A DNA stretch of 39,390 nt from Bacillota bacterium (GTDB lineage Bacteria > Bacillota > Bacilli > Bacillales_A > Planococcaceae), in NCBI GenBank assembly GCA_023405135.1, contig JAEXYZ010000049.1:1-39390 (forward strand), written 5' to 3'. Positions within the stretch are counted from its first letter, which is position 1. The number at the start of each line of letters is the position of its first letter. This document shows, piece by piece, positions 1 to 6,351 of this stretch. The notes beneath the pieces were generated by a model. That model was not told the DNA's origin. It did not search any database and saw only the letters and a list, made by a program, of their open reading frames with translations. Position numbers and translations under genes: made by a program.

Positions 1-1
1 G

Positions 2-124
2 TGCTTTTTTTGTAAATCTACAAATTTGTCAAGGAACATAATGAAAACAAGGAAGGCTCAATTAGACCAAGGATTGCACTTACTTAATAAGGTGCGAACT
101 TTGAGTTTTGATTTAATAAATTGA
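2..124 (+). other. Open frame running in from the left edge, unassigned
   Basis: An open frame enters from outside the window and ends at TGA 122-124, giving 40 residues that start CFFCKSTN. It could be the tail of a gene or chance. There is no recognised domain; an internal ATG at 41 would give only 27 residues and has no clear ribosome site. I assign no function. Confidence 0.15.
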
Positions 125-133
125 TAAAAATGT

Positions 134-159
134 AGGAAAACCTTATATAAGGTTTTCCT
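134..159 (-). terminator. Palindromic terminator of the lipoprotein pseudogene
   Basis: A perfect 26-base palindrome (arms AGGAAAACC and GGTTTTCCT) lies just past the stop of the minus-strand lipoprotein frame. Read on the minus strand it is followed by ACATTTTTATC, a short U-tract, as expected for a Rho-independent terminator. There is no T-run on the + side. Confidence 0.7.
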
Positions 160-176
160 CACTCTTAAAGCACAGA

Positions 177-569
177 TTACTGGGTTATTAAAGTAAAACT
201 ATCGCTATTATTGTTCCATTCAACATTGATTTCTAATGAATCTTCTGCACTAGTAGTAGGACTGTTAGAACCTAATGATTTGTTAAAATATACGCCTTCT
301 TTATTTAAAGTAGCATTATCTGCACCAAAATCTATATTACCGTTATTATTTGATTCAACATGGTAATGAAAAGTATCTATTTCTGCTATGTTTTTTCCTT
401 TGTAATTAAGCTGAATTTGATATTTTTCTTCTGAATTACTTTAATTTACAGTTACTTTGGCTGACCATGTTTTACTCTCGCCATAATATGTTAAGCCATT
501 ATTCTTTGATTGGCACGCAAATAATAATAAAACTACCAAAAAAATGAGTGCAAAAGATGTTTTTTTCAA
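177..569 (-). pseudogene. Small lipoprotein gene interrupted by an in-frame TAA
   Basis: Read on the minus strand from TTG 569, the frame gives a lysine-led hydrophobic signal peptide ending LLLFAC (Cys19), a plausible lipobox, then SKNNGLTYYG and other polar sequence. A GGGGG ribosome site (about 580-584) sits 10 bases before the TTG. Codon 43 is TAA (443-441); the same frame then stays open for another 87 codons to a stop at 179-177, with ordinary coding character and ending in DSFTLITQ. The intact ancestor would be about 130 residues, an exported lipid-anchored protein of unknown function. Either the gene is freshly inactivated by one base change or the stop is a sequence error; the terminator downstream is still intact. 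I do not recognise the family. Confidence 0.65.
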
Positions 570-958
570 AGTACTTACACCCCCTAATCAAGCTGTTTCT
601 ATTGTATTTCTTCTTGTATTTCACTGCTACGGTTATCAATAAGCGAGAATCAAGTAATTTAAAAAAACGAACACAACTTAAGTTCTTATGGTTTTAATCA
701 AAGAACTAAGTGCCATATTAGGAAGTAAGAGAAGACTGTATAAAGGCTAATAAAATAAATAGACAAGATATAGTGTTCTACACGCCTACAGAAGAAAGAG
801 AGAAACGAAAATGTTATTTAATTCATTCTATAACTAATATGCTTAAAACTGTCAATGAAATAGTAAACAGAAATACGCTTAGTAAAATTAAAGCTTCTTA
901 ACCTTTAAACATTCTATTTTGATAAAATAATAACTACGAACAACGAAAGGATTATTTT
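570..958. other. 389-base stretch with no supported gene
   Basis: Nothing here is a convincing gene. On the + strand a frame without any usable start runs from about 722 to TAA 899-901 (59 codons, including YTPTEEREKRK and LKTVNEIVNRN), which looks like a decayed coding remnant. The stretch must also hold the promoters of the flanking lipoprotein (minus) and yebG (plus), but I found no well-spaced -35/-10 pair for either. Confidence 0.3.
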
Positions 959-1147
959 ATGACTAAAAAACAAATCTGGTTTGAAGTAGAAGAACATGAA
1001 ACAATTGAGCAATGTTTAGAACGAATGAAAGAAGCAGGCTATATGCCAATGGGACGTAAAGAAGAGCCTGTATTTCATCTTGTAGGTGGAGAATCTACTT
1101 ACTTGAGACAAAAAATTCAATTTAAAGGGATATTAATAGAGAAATAA
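959..1147 (+). CDS. yebG: YebG, NETI-motif protein
   Basis: A 62-residue cytosolic protein of the YebG/NETI family, named after an Asn-Glu-Thr-Ile motif; here the motif reads HETI (about residues 13-16), followed by the conserved EQCLERMKEAGY stretch and a C-terminal FKGILIEK. Length matches the family. Its biochemical role is unknown. In B. subtilis yebG lies just upstream of purE, as here, which supports both the call and the syntenic block. The start ATG follows an AAGGAT-type ribosome site. The purine control region begins right after the stop. Confidence 0.85.
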   Translation: MTKKQIWFEVEEHETIEQCLERMKEAGYMPMGRKEEPVFHLVGGESTYLRQKIQFKGILIEK

Positions 1148-1162
1148 ATTAAAATTTTGTCA

Positions 1163-1207
1163 AAATCCGAACATTACTGTTTTCTGAAAATTTATCGTTC
1201 GCATTTT
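1163..1207 (+). promoter_or_regulatory. Two inverted PurR boxes
   Basis: Box 1 (1163-1175, + strand) reads AAATCCGAACATT and matches the B. subtilis PurBox consensus AWWWCCGAACWWT at every position. Box 2 (1195-1207) is inverted; on the minus strand it reads AAATGCGAACGAT, 11 of 13. The paired, inverted arrangement with about 19 bases between, just upstream of the -35 at 1212, is the usual PurR control site. PurR represses pur genes and is released by PRPP. Confidence 0.85.
1178..1192. promoter_or_regulatory. CodY-like palindrome between the PurR boxes
   Basis: The 15-mer TGTTTTCTGAAAATT matches the CodY consensus AATTTTCWGAAAATT at 13 positions, failing only at the first two. It fills the gap between the two PurR boxes. 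CodY senses GTP and branched-chain amino acids, so control of purine synthesis would make sense, but AT-rich sequence can produce such matches by chance. Confidence 0.35.
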
Positions 1208-1211
1208 ACCA

Positions 1212-1240
1212 TTGATTTTCTTCTCACGCCTTGTTAAAAT
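1212..1240 (+). promoter_or_regulatory. Sigma-A promoter of the pur operon
   Basis: TTGATT (1212-1217) and TAAAAT (1235-1240) are separated by exactly 17 bases, close to the sigma-A consensus. The promoter lies directly after the PurR boxes and about 65 bases before the riboswitch aptamer, giving an untranslated leader of roughly 380 bases before purE. Confidence 0.75.
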
Positions 1241-1304
1241 GTGAACAGGAAAACATTTAACATCTTACATTTAAATAAATATTCGCTAAATGAATATTAG
1301 ACCT

Positions 1305-1373
1305 CCCACATATATGCTAGAGAATATGGCTCTAGTGTCTCTACCCGACACCGTAAATGTTGGACTATGCGGG
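1305..1373 (+). ncRNA. Purine (guanine-type) riboswitch aptamer
   Basis: The three-way junction of the purine riboswitch is visible. P2 is CTAGAG/CTCTAG, P3 is CCGACA/TGTTGG with loop CCGTAAA, the linker contains TCTACC, and the 3' junction strand is GACTATG. The C in GACTAT is the specificity base; C means guanine/hypoxanthine, U would mean adenine. P1 (CCCACAT with ATGCGGG) has one A-C mismatch. Ligand binding should favour the terminator downstream and shut off the pur operon. Confidence 0.92.
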
Positions 1374-1446
1374 AAAGCAACTTTTTGGCATTTAGAAAGG
1401 TGTGTGGATACGTATGCCTATTCACATCATTTTCTTATAATAAAAT

Positions 1447-1506
1447 GTCCTCAAGTATTCTGCTTTCTTCGCATTTGAGAAAGTGGATTATTTGAGGACT
1501 TTTTTA
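1447..1506 (+). terminator. Riboswitch-controlled terminator before purE
   Basis: Arms GTCCTCAA (1447-1454) and TTGAGGAC (1492-1499) enclose a second stem CTTTCT/AGAAAG and are followed by a T-run (1500-1505). It is the expression platform of the purine riboswitch and lies about 120 bases before the purE start. Confidence 0.88.
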
Positions 1507-1625
1507 TCTTCTTTCAGGAGAAAACAGATAAAGCTATCAATGAATGTAACGAAATCAAAAATGTAAAAGACAATATGATTCAATAAATTTACATGAGAAC
1601 GTAAATGTTTGAAGGAGCGAAATCG

Positions 1626-2114
1626 ATGAATCCAAAAATTGGTGTTATTATGGGAAGTTCAAGTGACTGGGAAACGATGAAATTTGCTTGCGATATTTTA
1701 GATGAACTACAAGTGTCATACGAAAGACAAGTTGTTTCTGCACATCGTACGCCAGATCTTATGTTTGAATATGCAGAATCAGCCCGTTCAAGAGGAATTC
1801 AAGTAATTATTGCAGGTGCTGGTGGAGCTGCCCATCTTCCAGGGATGGTTGCAGCCAAAACAACATTACCTGTAATCGGTGTACCAGTTCAGTCTAAAGC
1901 ATTAAATGGATTGGATTCATTATTATCAATAGTACAAATGCCTGGCGGTGTACCTGTAGCAACGGTAGCGATTGGTAAGGCTGGTGCAACAAATGCTGGT
2001 TTATTAGCAGCTCAGATTTTATCAACTACAGATCATGAGTTAGCAATTAGACTTGAAGAGCGACGAGAAATGATTAAGCAACAAGTATTGGAAAGTACAG
2101 GTGATCTACTGTGA
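1626..2114 (+). CDS. purE: N5-carboxyaminoimidazole ribonucleotide mutase PurE
   Basis: Moves the carboxyl group of N5-CAIR to C4, giving CAIR, in the cytosol; partner of PurK in de novo purine synthesis. 162 residues, normal for class I PurE. Visible signatures are GSSSDW (residues 10-15) and SAHRTP with the catalytic His40, then the glycine/alanine-rich IIAGAGGAAHLPGM. The start at ATG 1626 is chosen because GAAGGAG ends nine bases upstream and the protein then begins MNPKIGVIMGSSSD as in relatives; an upstream in-frame ATG at 1605 would place the ribosome site inside the gene. First gene of the operon; its stop overlaps purK by four bases. Confidence 0.97.
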   Translation: MNPKIGVIMGSSSDWETMKFACDILDELQVSYERQVVSAHRTPDLMFEYAESARSRGIQVIIAGAGGAAHLPGMVAAKTTLPVIGVPVQSKALNGLDSLLSIVQMPGGVPVATVAIGKAGATNAGLLAAQILSTTDHELAIRLEERREMIKQQVLESTGDLL

Positions 2115-3235
2115 CAAGAGTGATTTATCCTGGACAAACGATTGGCATCATTGGTGGAGGGCAATTAGGTCGAATGATGGCTCTTGCTGCTAAAGAAGCA
2201 GGCTATAAAATTGCAGTACTGGAACCATCGATGGACTCACCATGTGGACAAGTTGCTGATATTCGAATTGTTGCCCAATATAATGATGAGGCTGCATTAG
2301 AAGAATTAGCAGAAGTTAGTGATGTTATTACTTATGAATTTGAAAATATAGATTATGAAGGTTTAAAGAGATTAACAGAAATGGCTTACGTTCCGCAAGG
2401 CGCTGAACTAGTACGCATAACGCAAAATCGTGTAACGGAAAAATTAGCAATTGTTAATGCTGGATGCCCAGTTGCTCCATACATAGTAGCAAATACTTAT
2501 GAAGAATTAGTAAATCAGATTGATGAAATTGGGTACCCATGTATTGTGAAAACAGCACAGGGTGGATATGATGGAAAGGGTCAACAACAATTAAATTCAA
2601 AAGACGACTTACCGCTTGCACAAAAATTACTTGAACATTCTCAATGTGTTGCTGAAGGGTTTGTCTCATTTGAAAGAGAAATTTCCGTCATTGTTCAACG
2701 TAATGGAAATGGACAAAGCTACTGTCTTCCTGTTGGAGAAAATATTCATGTTCATCATATATTACACGAAACGATTGTGCCGGCCCGTATATCTGTTGAA
2801 ACATATAACAAAGCAATCGAAGCTGCCAAAAAAATAGCTGACTATTTACAACTGGTTGGTACATTAGCAGTTGAAATGTTTGTGTTGAAAGATGGACAAA
2901 TTATTATAAATGAGCTTGCACCAAGACCACATAATTCTGGTCATTACTCCATTGAAGCTTGTAATGTATCACAATTTGGTCAACATATACGTGCTATTTG
3001 TGGTTGGCCGCTTCGTAAACCAAAACTATGGGCACCATCAATTATGGTGAATTTGTTAGGTCAGCATGTTGTACCATTAACAAATTCAATTACAAAATAT
3101 CCTGAATGGTCTGTTCATCTTTATGGGAAAACTGAAGCAAAAGTGAACCGTAAAATGGGTCACGTAACAATAATGACGGAAAATATCGAAGAAACATTAG
3201 AACAAATAAAAAGTTCTGGCATCTGGTCGGAATAA
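2111..3235 (+). CDS. purK: N5-carboxyaminoimidazole ribonucleotide synthase PurK
   Basis: ATP- and bicarbonate-dependent conversion of AIR to N5-CAIR, feeding PurE. 374 residues of ATP-grasp fold: N-terminal dinucleotide-like glycine loop IGIIGGGQLGRM (about residues 12-23), central ATP-binding region with VKTAQGGYDGKGQ, and C-terminal INELAPRPHNSGHYSIEAC carrying metal-binding Glu and Asn. It starts at GTG 2111, whose bases overlap the purE stop (GTGA), typical translational coupling; an ATG start in this frame would lose the glycine loop. Confidence 0.97.
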   Translation: MTRVIYPGQTIGIIGGGQLGRMMALAAKEAGYKIAVLEPSMDSPCGQVADIRIVAQYNDEAALEELAEVSDVITYEFENIDYEGLKRLTEMAYVPQGAELVRITQNRVTEKLAIVNAGCPVAPYIVANTYEELVNQIDEIGYPCIVKTAQGGYDGKGQQQLNSKDDLPLAQKLLEHSQCVAEGFVSFEREISVIVQRNGNGQSYCLPVGENIHVHHILHETIVPARISVETYNKAIEAAKKIADYLQLVGTLAVEMFVLKDGQIIINELAPRPHNSGHYSIEACNVSQFGQHIRAICGWPLRKPKLWAPSIMVNLLGQHVVPLTNSITKYPEWSVHLYGKTEAKVNRKMGHVTIMTENIEETLEQIKSSGIWSE

Positions 3236-3250
3236 AAAGGAGAAGGAAAC

Positions 3251-4546
3251 ATGATTGAACGTTACACACGTCCTGAAATGGGCGCAATTTGGACAGAAGA
3301 AAACAAATTTAAAGCTTGGTTAGAAGTTGAAATTTTAGCTTGTGAAGCTTGGGCTGAACTTGGTGAAATTCCAAAAGAAGACGTAGCATTACTTCGCCAA
3401 AACGCTTCATTCGATATTAACCGTATTTATGAAATCGAACAAGAAACTCGCCATGATGTAGTAGCGTTTACACGTGCTGTATCTGAAACATTAGGTGAGG
3501 AACGCAAATGGGTTCATTACGGCTTAACATCAACTGACGTGGTAGATACTGCATTGTCTTATTTAATCAAACAAGCAAACACGATTTTACGTAAAGATAT
3601 TGTGAACTTCATCGATATTTTAACGGAAAAAGCAAAAGAGCATAAATACACAGTAATGATGGGACGTACTCATGGTGTTCATGCAGAACCAACAACCTTT
3701 GGTTTAAAGTTAGCTCTTTGGCTTGAAGAAATGAGACGTAATCTAGAGCGCTTTGACTACGCTGCTAAAGTAATTGAAACAGGGAAAATTTCTGGTGCTG
3801 TTGGTACTTATGCAAATATCGATCCTTTTGTAGAGCAATATGTTTGTGAAAAATTAGGTTTAGCAGCAGCTCCAATCTCGACGCAAACGTTACAGCGTGA
3901 CCGTCATGCACAATATTTCTCAACATTAGCATTAATCGCAACTTCAATTGAGAAATTTGCAACTGAAGTACGTGGTCTTCAAAAATCAGAAACGCGTGAA
4001 GTGGAAGAAGGGTTTGCAAAAGGGCAAAAAGGGTCCTCAGCAATGCCGCATAAACGCAATCCAATCGGTTCAGAAAATATGACTGGTATGGCACGACTAA
4101 TTCGTGGATATATGTTAACAGCTTATGAAAACGTATCTTTATGGCATGAACGTGATATCTCTCATTCATCAGCAGAACGTGTCATCATTCCAGATGCAAC
4201 AATCGCCCTTAACTATATGTTAAACCGTTTCGGCAACATCGTGAAAAACTTAACGGTGTTCCCAGACAATATGAAACGTAATATGGATAGAACTTTCGGC
4301 TTAATCTACTCACAACGTATTTTACTTGCGTTAATTGATAAAGGATTAGCTCGTGAAGATGCTTATGATACAGTTCAACCATTAACTGCACGTGCTTGGG
4401 ATGAACAAACGCAATTCCGTCCATTAGTTGAGGCAAACGAAAAAATTTCTTCTTTATTAACGAAAGAGGAAATTGATGATTGTTTCGATTACAACTATCA
4501 CATTAAAAATGTAGATATGATTTTCGAACGTCTTGGCTTGAACTAG
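3251..4546 (+). CDS. purB: Adenylosuccinate lyase PurB
   Basis: Removes fumarate from SAICAR (giving AICAR) and from adenylosuccinate (giving AMP), so it acts twice in purine metabolism. 431 residues, the normal short bacterial form of the fumarase/aspartase superfamily. The superfamily signature SSAMPHKRNP is at about residues 261-270 in the mobile catalytic loop, and TSTDVVDTA and GRTHGVHAEPT carry the other active-site regions. An AAGGAGAAGG ribosome site precedes ATG 3251, 15 bases after purK. It is followed by an unusually long 160-base gap before purC. Confidence 0.97.
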   Translation: MIERYTRPEMGAIWTEENKFKAWLEVEILACEAWAELGEIPKEDVALLRQNASFDINRIYEIEQETRHDVVAFTRAVSETLGEERKWVHYGLTSTDVVDTALSYLIKQANTILRKDIVNFIDILTEKAKEHKYTVMMGRTHGVHAEPTTFGLKLALWLEEMRRNLERFDYAAKVIETGKISGAVGTYANIDPFVEQYVCEKLGLAAAPISTQTLQRDRHAQYFSTLALIATSIEKFATEVRGLQKSETREVEEGFAKGQKGSSAMPHKRNPIGSENMTGMARLIRGYMLTAYENVSLWHERDISHSSAERVIIPDATIALNYMLNRFGNIVKNLTVFPDNMKRNMDRTFGLIYSQRILLALIDKGLAREDAYDTVQPLTARAWDEQTQFRPLVEANEKISSLLTKEEIDDCFDYNYHIKNVDMIFERLGLN

Positions 4547-4645
4547 TAGAATTCATTAGGAAAATCAAATTGATAATGCCATTTCGATAAAATTTGGGCG
4601 GCAAATACGCCAAGACTAATTTAATTGATTTTAAATTTCTAAAGC

Positions 4646-4682
4646 ATTCATCTCTTATCTAAATTACTGATGAGAGATGAGT
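4646..4682 (+). other. 14-bp stem-loop between purB and purC
   Basis: ATTCATCTCTTATC (4646-4659) pairs with GATGAGAGATGAGT (4669-4682) through 14 base pairs, counting two G-U, around a nine-base loop. No T-run follows, so it is not a standard terminator. It ends 10-20 bases before the purC ribosome site (GGAGG 4694-4698). It may be an mRNA processing or stability element; the function is not shown. Confidence 0.55.
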
Positions 4683-4706
4683 GTAAATTAATTGGAGGCT
4701 CACGTC

Positions 4707-5417
4707 ATGAACAAAGGTCAGCTTTTATACGAAGGAAAAGCAAAACGTTTATATGCAACAGAACAGGAAGATATTTTGTTCGTTGAATATAAAAATAGTG
4801 CAACTGCATTTAATGGTGAGAAAAAAGCAGAAATTGAAGGAAAAGGTGTGCTTAATAACCGTATTACAACTTTAATTTTCGAAAAATTAAAAGAATATGG
4901 AATTGATTCTCATTTTGTAGAAAGAATTTCAGACAATGAGCAGCTCGTTCGAAAAGTGGATATTATTCCAATCGAAGTAGTAGTCCGCAACATTGCTGCT
5001 GGCAGTCTTGCAAAACGACTTGGTGTAGAAGAAGGAACTCCACTTAAACGAACTATTGTTGAATTTTACTATAAAGATGATGCCCTTGGTGATCCATTCA
5101 TCAATAACGACCATATTGACATTTTAGGTATTGCAACAAAAGCAGAAGTTGAAACTTTATATCAACTTGGTTTAAAGGTTAACGGTGTGCTTCAACCAAT
5201 CTTTGAAGAAGTTGGCGTAATATTAGTAGACTTTAAGCTTGAGTTTGGTCGAGATAAAGATGGAAACGTATTACTTGCAGATGAAATCTCACCTGATACT
5301 TGTCGCTTATGGGATGCAGAAACAAAACAAAAGCTTGATAAAGACGTGTTCCGACGCAATTTAGGAAGTTTGACAGAAGTATATGAAATTATTCTTGCTA
5401 GACTTGGAGGCAAATAG
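4707..5417 (+). CDS. purC: SAICAR synthase PurC
   Basis: Joins CAIR and aspartate using ATP to give SAICAR. 236 residues, the normal bacterial length. It begins MNKGQLLYEGKAKRLY and has both SAICAR synthetase signatures: VVVRNIAAGSLAKR (about residues 91-104) and LADEISPDTCRLWD (about 190-203). Start ATG 4707 follows TTGGAGG with eight bases between; an in-frame ATG at 4692 overlaps that ribosome site and is unlikely. It heads the tightly packed part of the operon, two bases before purS. Confidence 0.97.
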   Translation: MNKGQLLYEGKAKRLYATEQEDILFVEYKNSATAFNGEKKAEIEGKGVLNNRITTLIFEKLKEYGIDSHFVERISDNEQLVRKVDIIPIEVVVRNIAAGSLAKRLGVEEGTPLKRTIVEFYYKDDALGDPFINNDHIDILGIATKAEVETLYQLGLKVNGVLQPIFEEVGVILVDFKLEFGRDKDGNVLLADEISPDTCRLWDAETKQKLDKDVFRRNLGSLTEVYEIILARLGGK

Positions 5418-5419
5418 AA

Positions 5420-5668
5420 ATGACTAAAGTTAAAATTTACGTTACATTACGCGAAAGTGTGTTAGATCCTCAAGGTTCTGCGGTACAAGGCTCATTAGCG
5501 AAAATCGGCTATAACGAAGTGAGCGATGTGCGAATCGGTAAGTATTTAGAGCTTCAAATCGGAGAAACAGAAAGAGATATCGACACATTAGTAAAAGAAA
5601 TGTGCGAAAAACTTCTTACAAACACAGTGATTGAAGATTATCGCTACGAAGTCGAGGAGGCTAACTAA
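5420..5668 (+). CDS. purS: FGAM synthase subunit PurS
   Basis: Small subunit of the three-part formylglycinamidine ribonucleotide synthase; it bridges PurQ and small PurL and is thought to help ammonia channelling. 82 residues, normal for PurS, with the conserved start VKIYVTLRESVLDPQGSAVQ and a ferredoxin-like beta-alpha-beta composition. The GGAGG ribosome site lies within the last codons of purC. Its presence agrees with the split (PurS/PurQ/PurL) enzyme used by Bacillales. Confidence 0.96.
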   Translation: MTKVKIYVTLRESVLDPQGSAVQGSLAKIGYNEVSDVRIGKYLELQIGETERDIDTLVKEMCEKLLTNTVIEDYRYEVEEAN

Positions 5669-5670
5669 TT

Positions 5671-6351
5671 ATGAAATTCGCAGTACTCGTTTTCCCTGGG
5701 TCAAACTGTGACATCGATATGTATCATGCGATTAAAGATGAGCTTGGTGAAGAAGTTGAATATGTTTGGCATGATGCAACAGATTTAAGCGAATTCGATG
5801 GCATTTTAGTTCCTGGTGGTTTCTCTTATGGTGACTATTTACGTTGTGGTGCAATGGCAAACCAATCAAACGTAATGGCAGAAGTAAAAAAAGCTGCTGA
5901 AGCGGGAAAACCAGTTTTAGGCGTGTGTAATGGGTTCCAAATTTTAACGGAGGCAGGATTACTTCCAGGTGCTTTGTTAAGAAATAAAAATTTAAAATTC
6001 ATGTGCCGTACAGTTCAATTAAAAGTAGAAAACAATAATACCATTTTTACTAACCAATATGAACAAGGGCAAATTATTAATATTCCAATCGCTCATGGTG
6101 AAGGAAACTATTTCTGTGACGAGGAAACGTTAGCAGCATTAAAAGAAAACAATCAAATTGTCTTTACATATTCAGGTGAAAATCCAAATGGTAGTTTAGA
6201 AGACATCGCAGGAATTATTAATGAACGCGGAAATGTTCTTGGAATGATGCCACATCCAGAGCGTGCAGTAGATGCATTGCTTGGTAGTGATGATGGTCTG
6301 AACGTTTTTAAATCAATTGTAAAGCAGTGGAGGGAATCACATGTCAGCTAG
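5671..6351 (+). CDS. purQ: FGAM synthase glutaminase subunit PurQ
   Basis: Class I glutamine amidotransferase that releases ammonia from glutamine for PurL. 226 residues. The nucleophile is Cys86 in GVCNGFQIL; the His/Glu pair is His195 and Glu197 in MMPHPERAV; the oxyanion-loop sequence PGGFSYGDYLR is present. Two bases separate it from purS, and its last 11 bases overlap the purL start, so purS, purQ and purL should be made in step. Confidence 0.97.
   Translation: MKFAVLVFPGSNCDIDMYHAIKDELGEEVEYVWHDATDLSEFDGILVPGGFSYGDYLRCGAMANQSNVMAEVKKAAEAGKPVLGVCNGFQILTEAGLLPGALLRNKNLKFMCRTVQLKVENNNTIFTNQYEQGQIINIPIAHGEGNYFCDEETLAALKENNQIVFTYSGENPNGSLEDIAGIINERGNVLGMMPHPERAVDALLGSDDGLNVFKSIVKQWRESHVS

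Noticed and set aside
1290..1478. 62-codon open frame upstream of purE
   Set aside because: It coincides with the riboswitch aptamer and its terminator and has no ribosome site; it is an artefact of the leader RNA.
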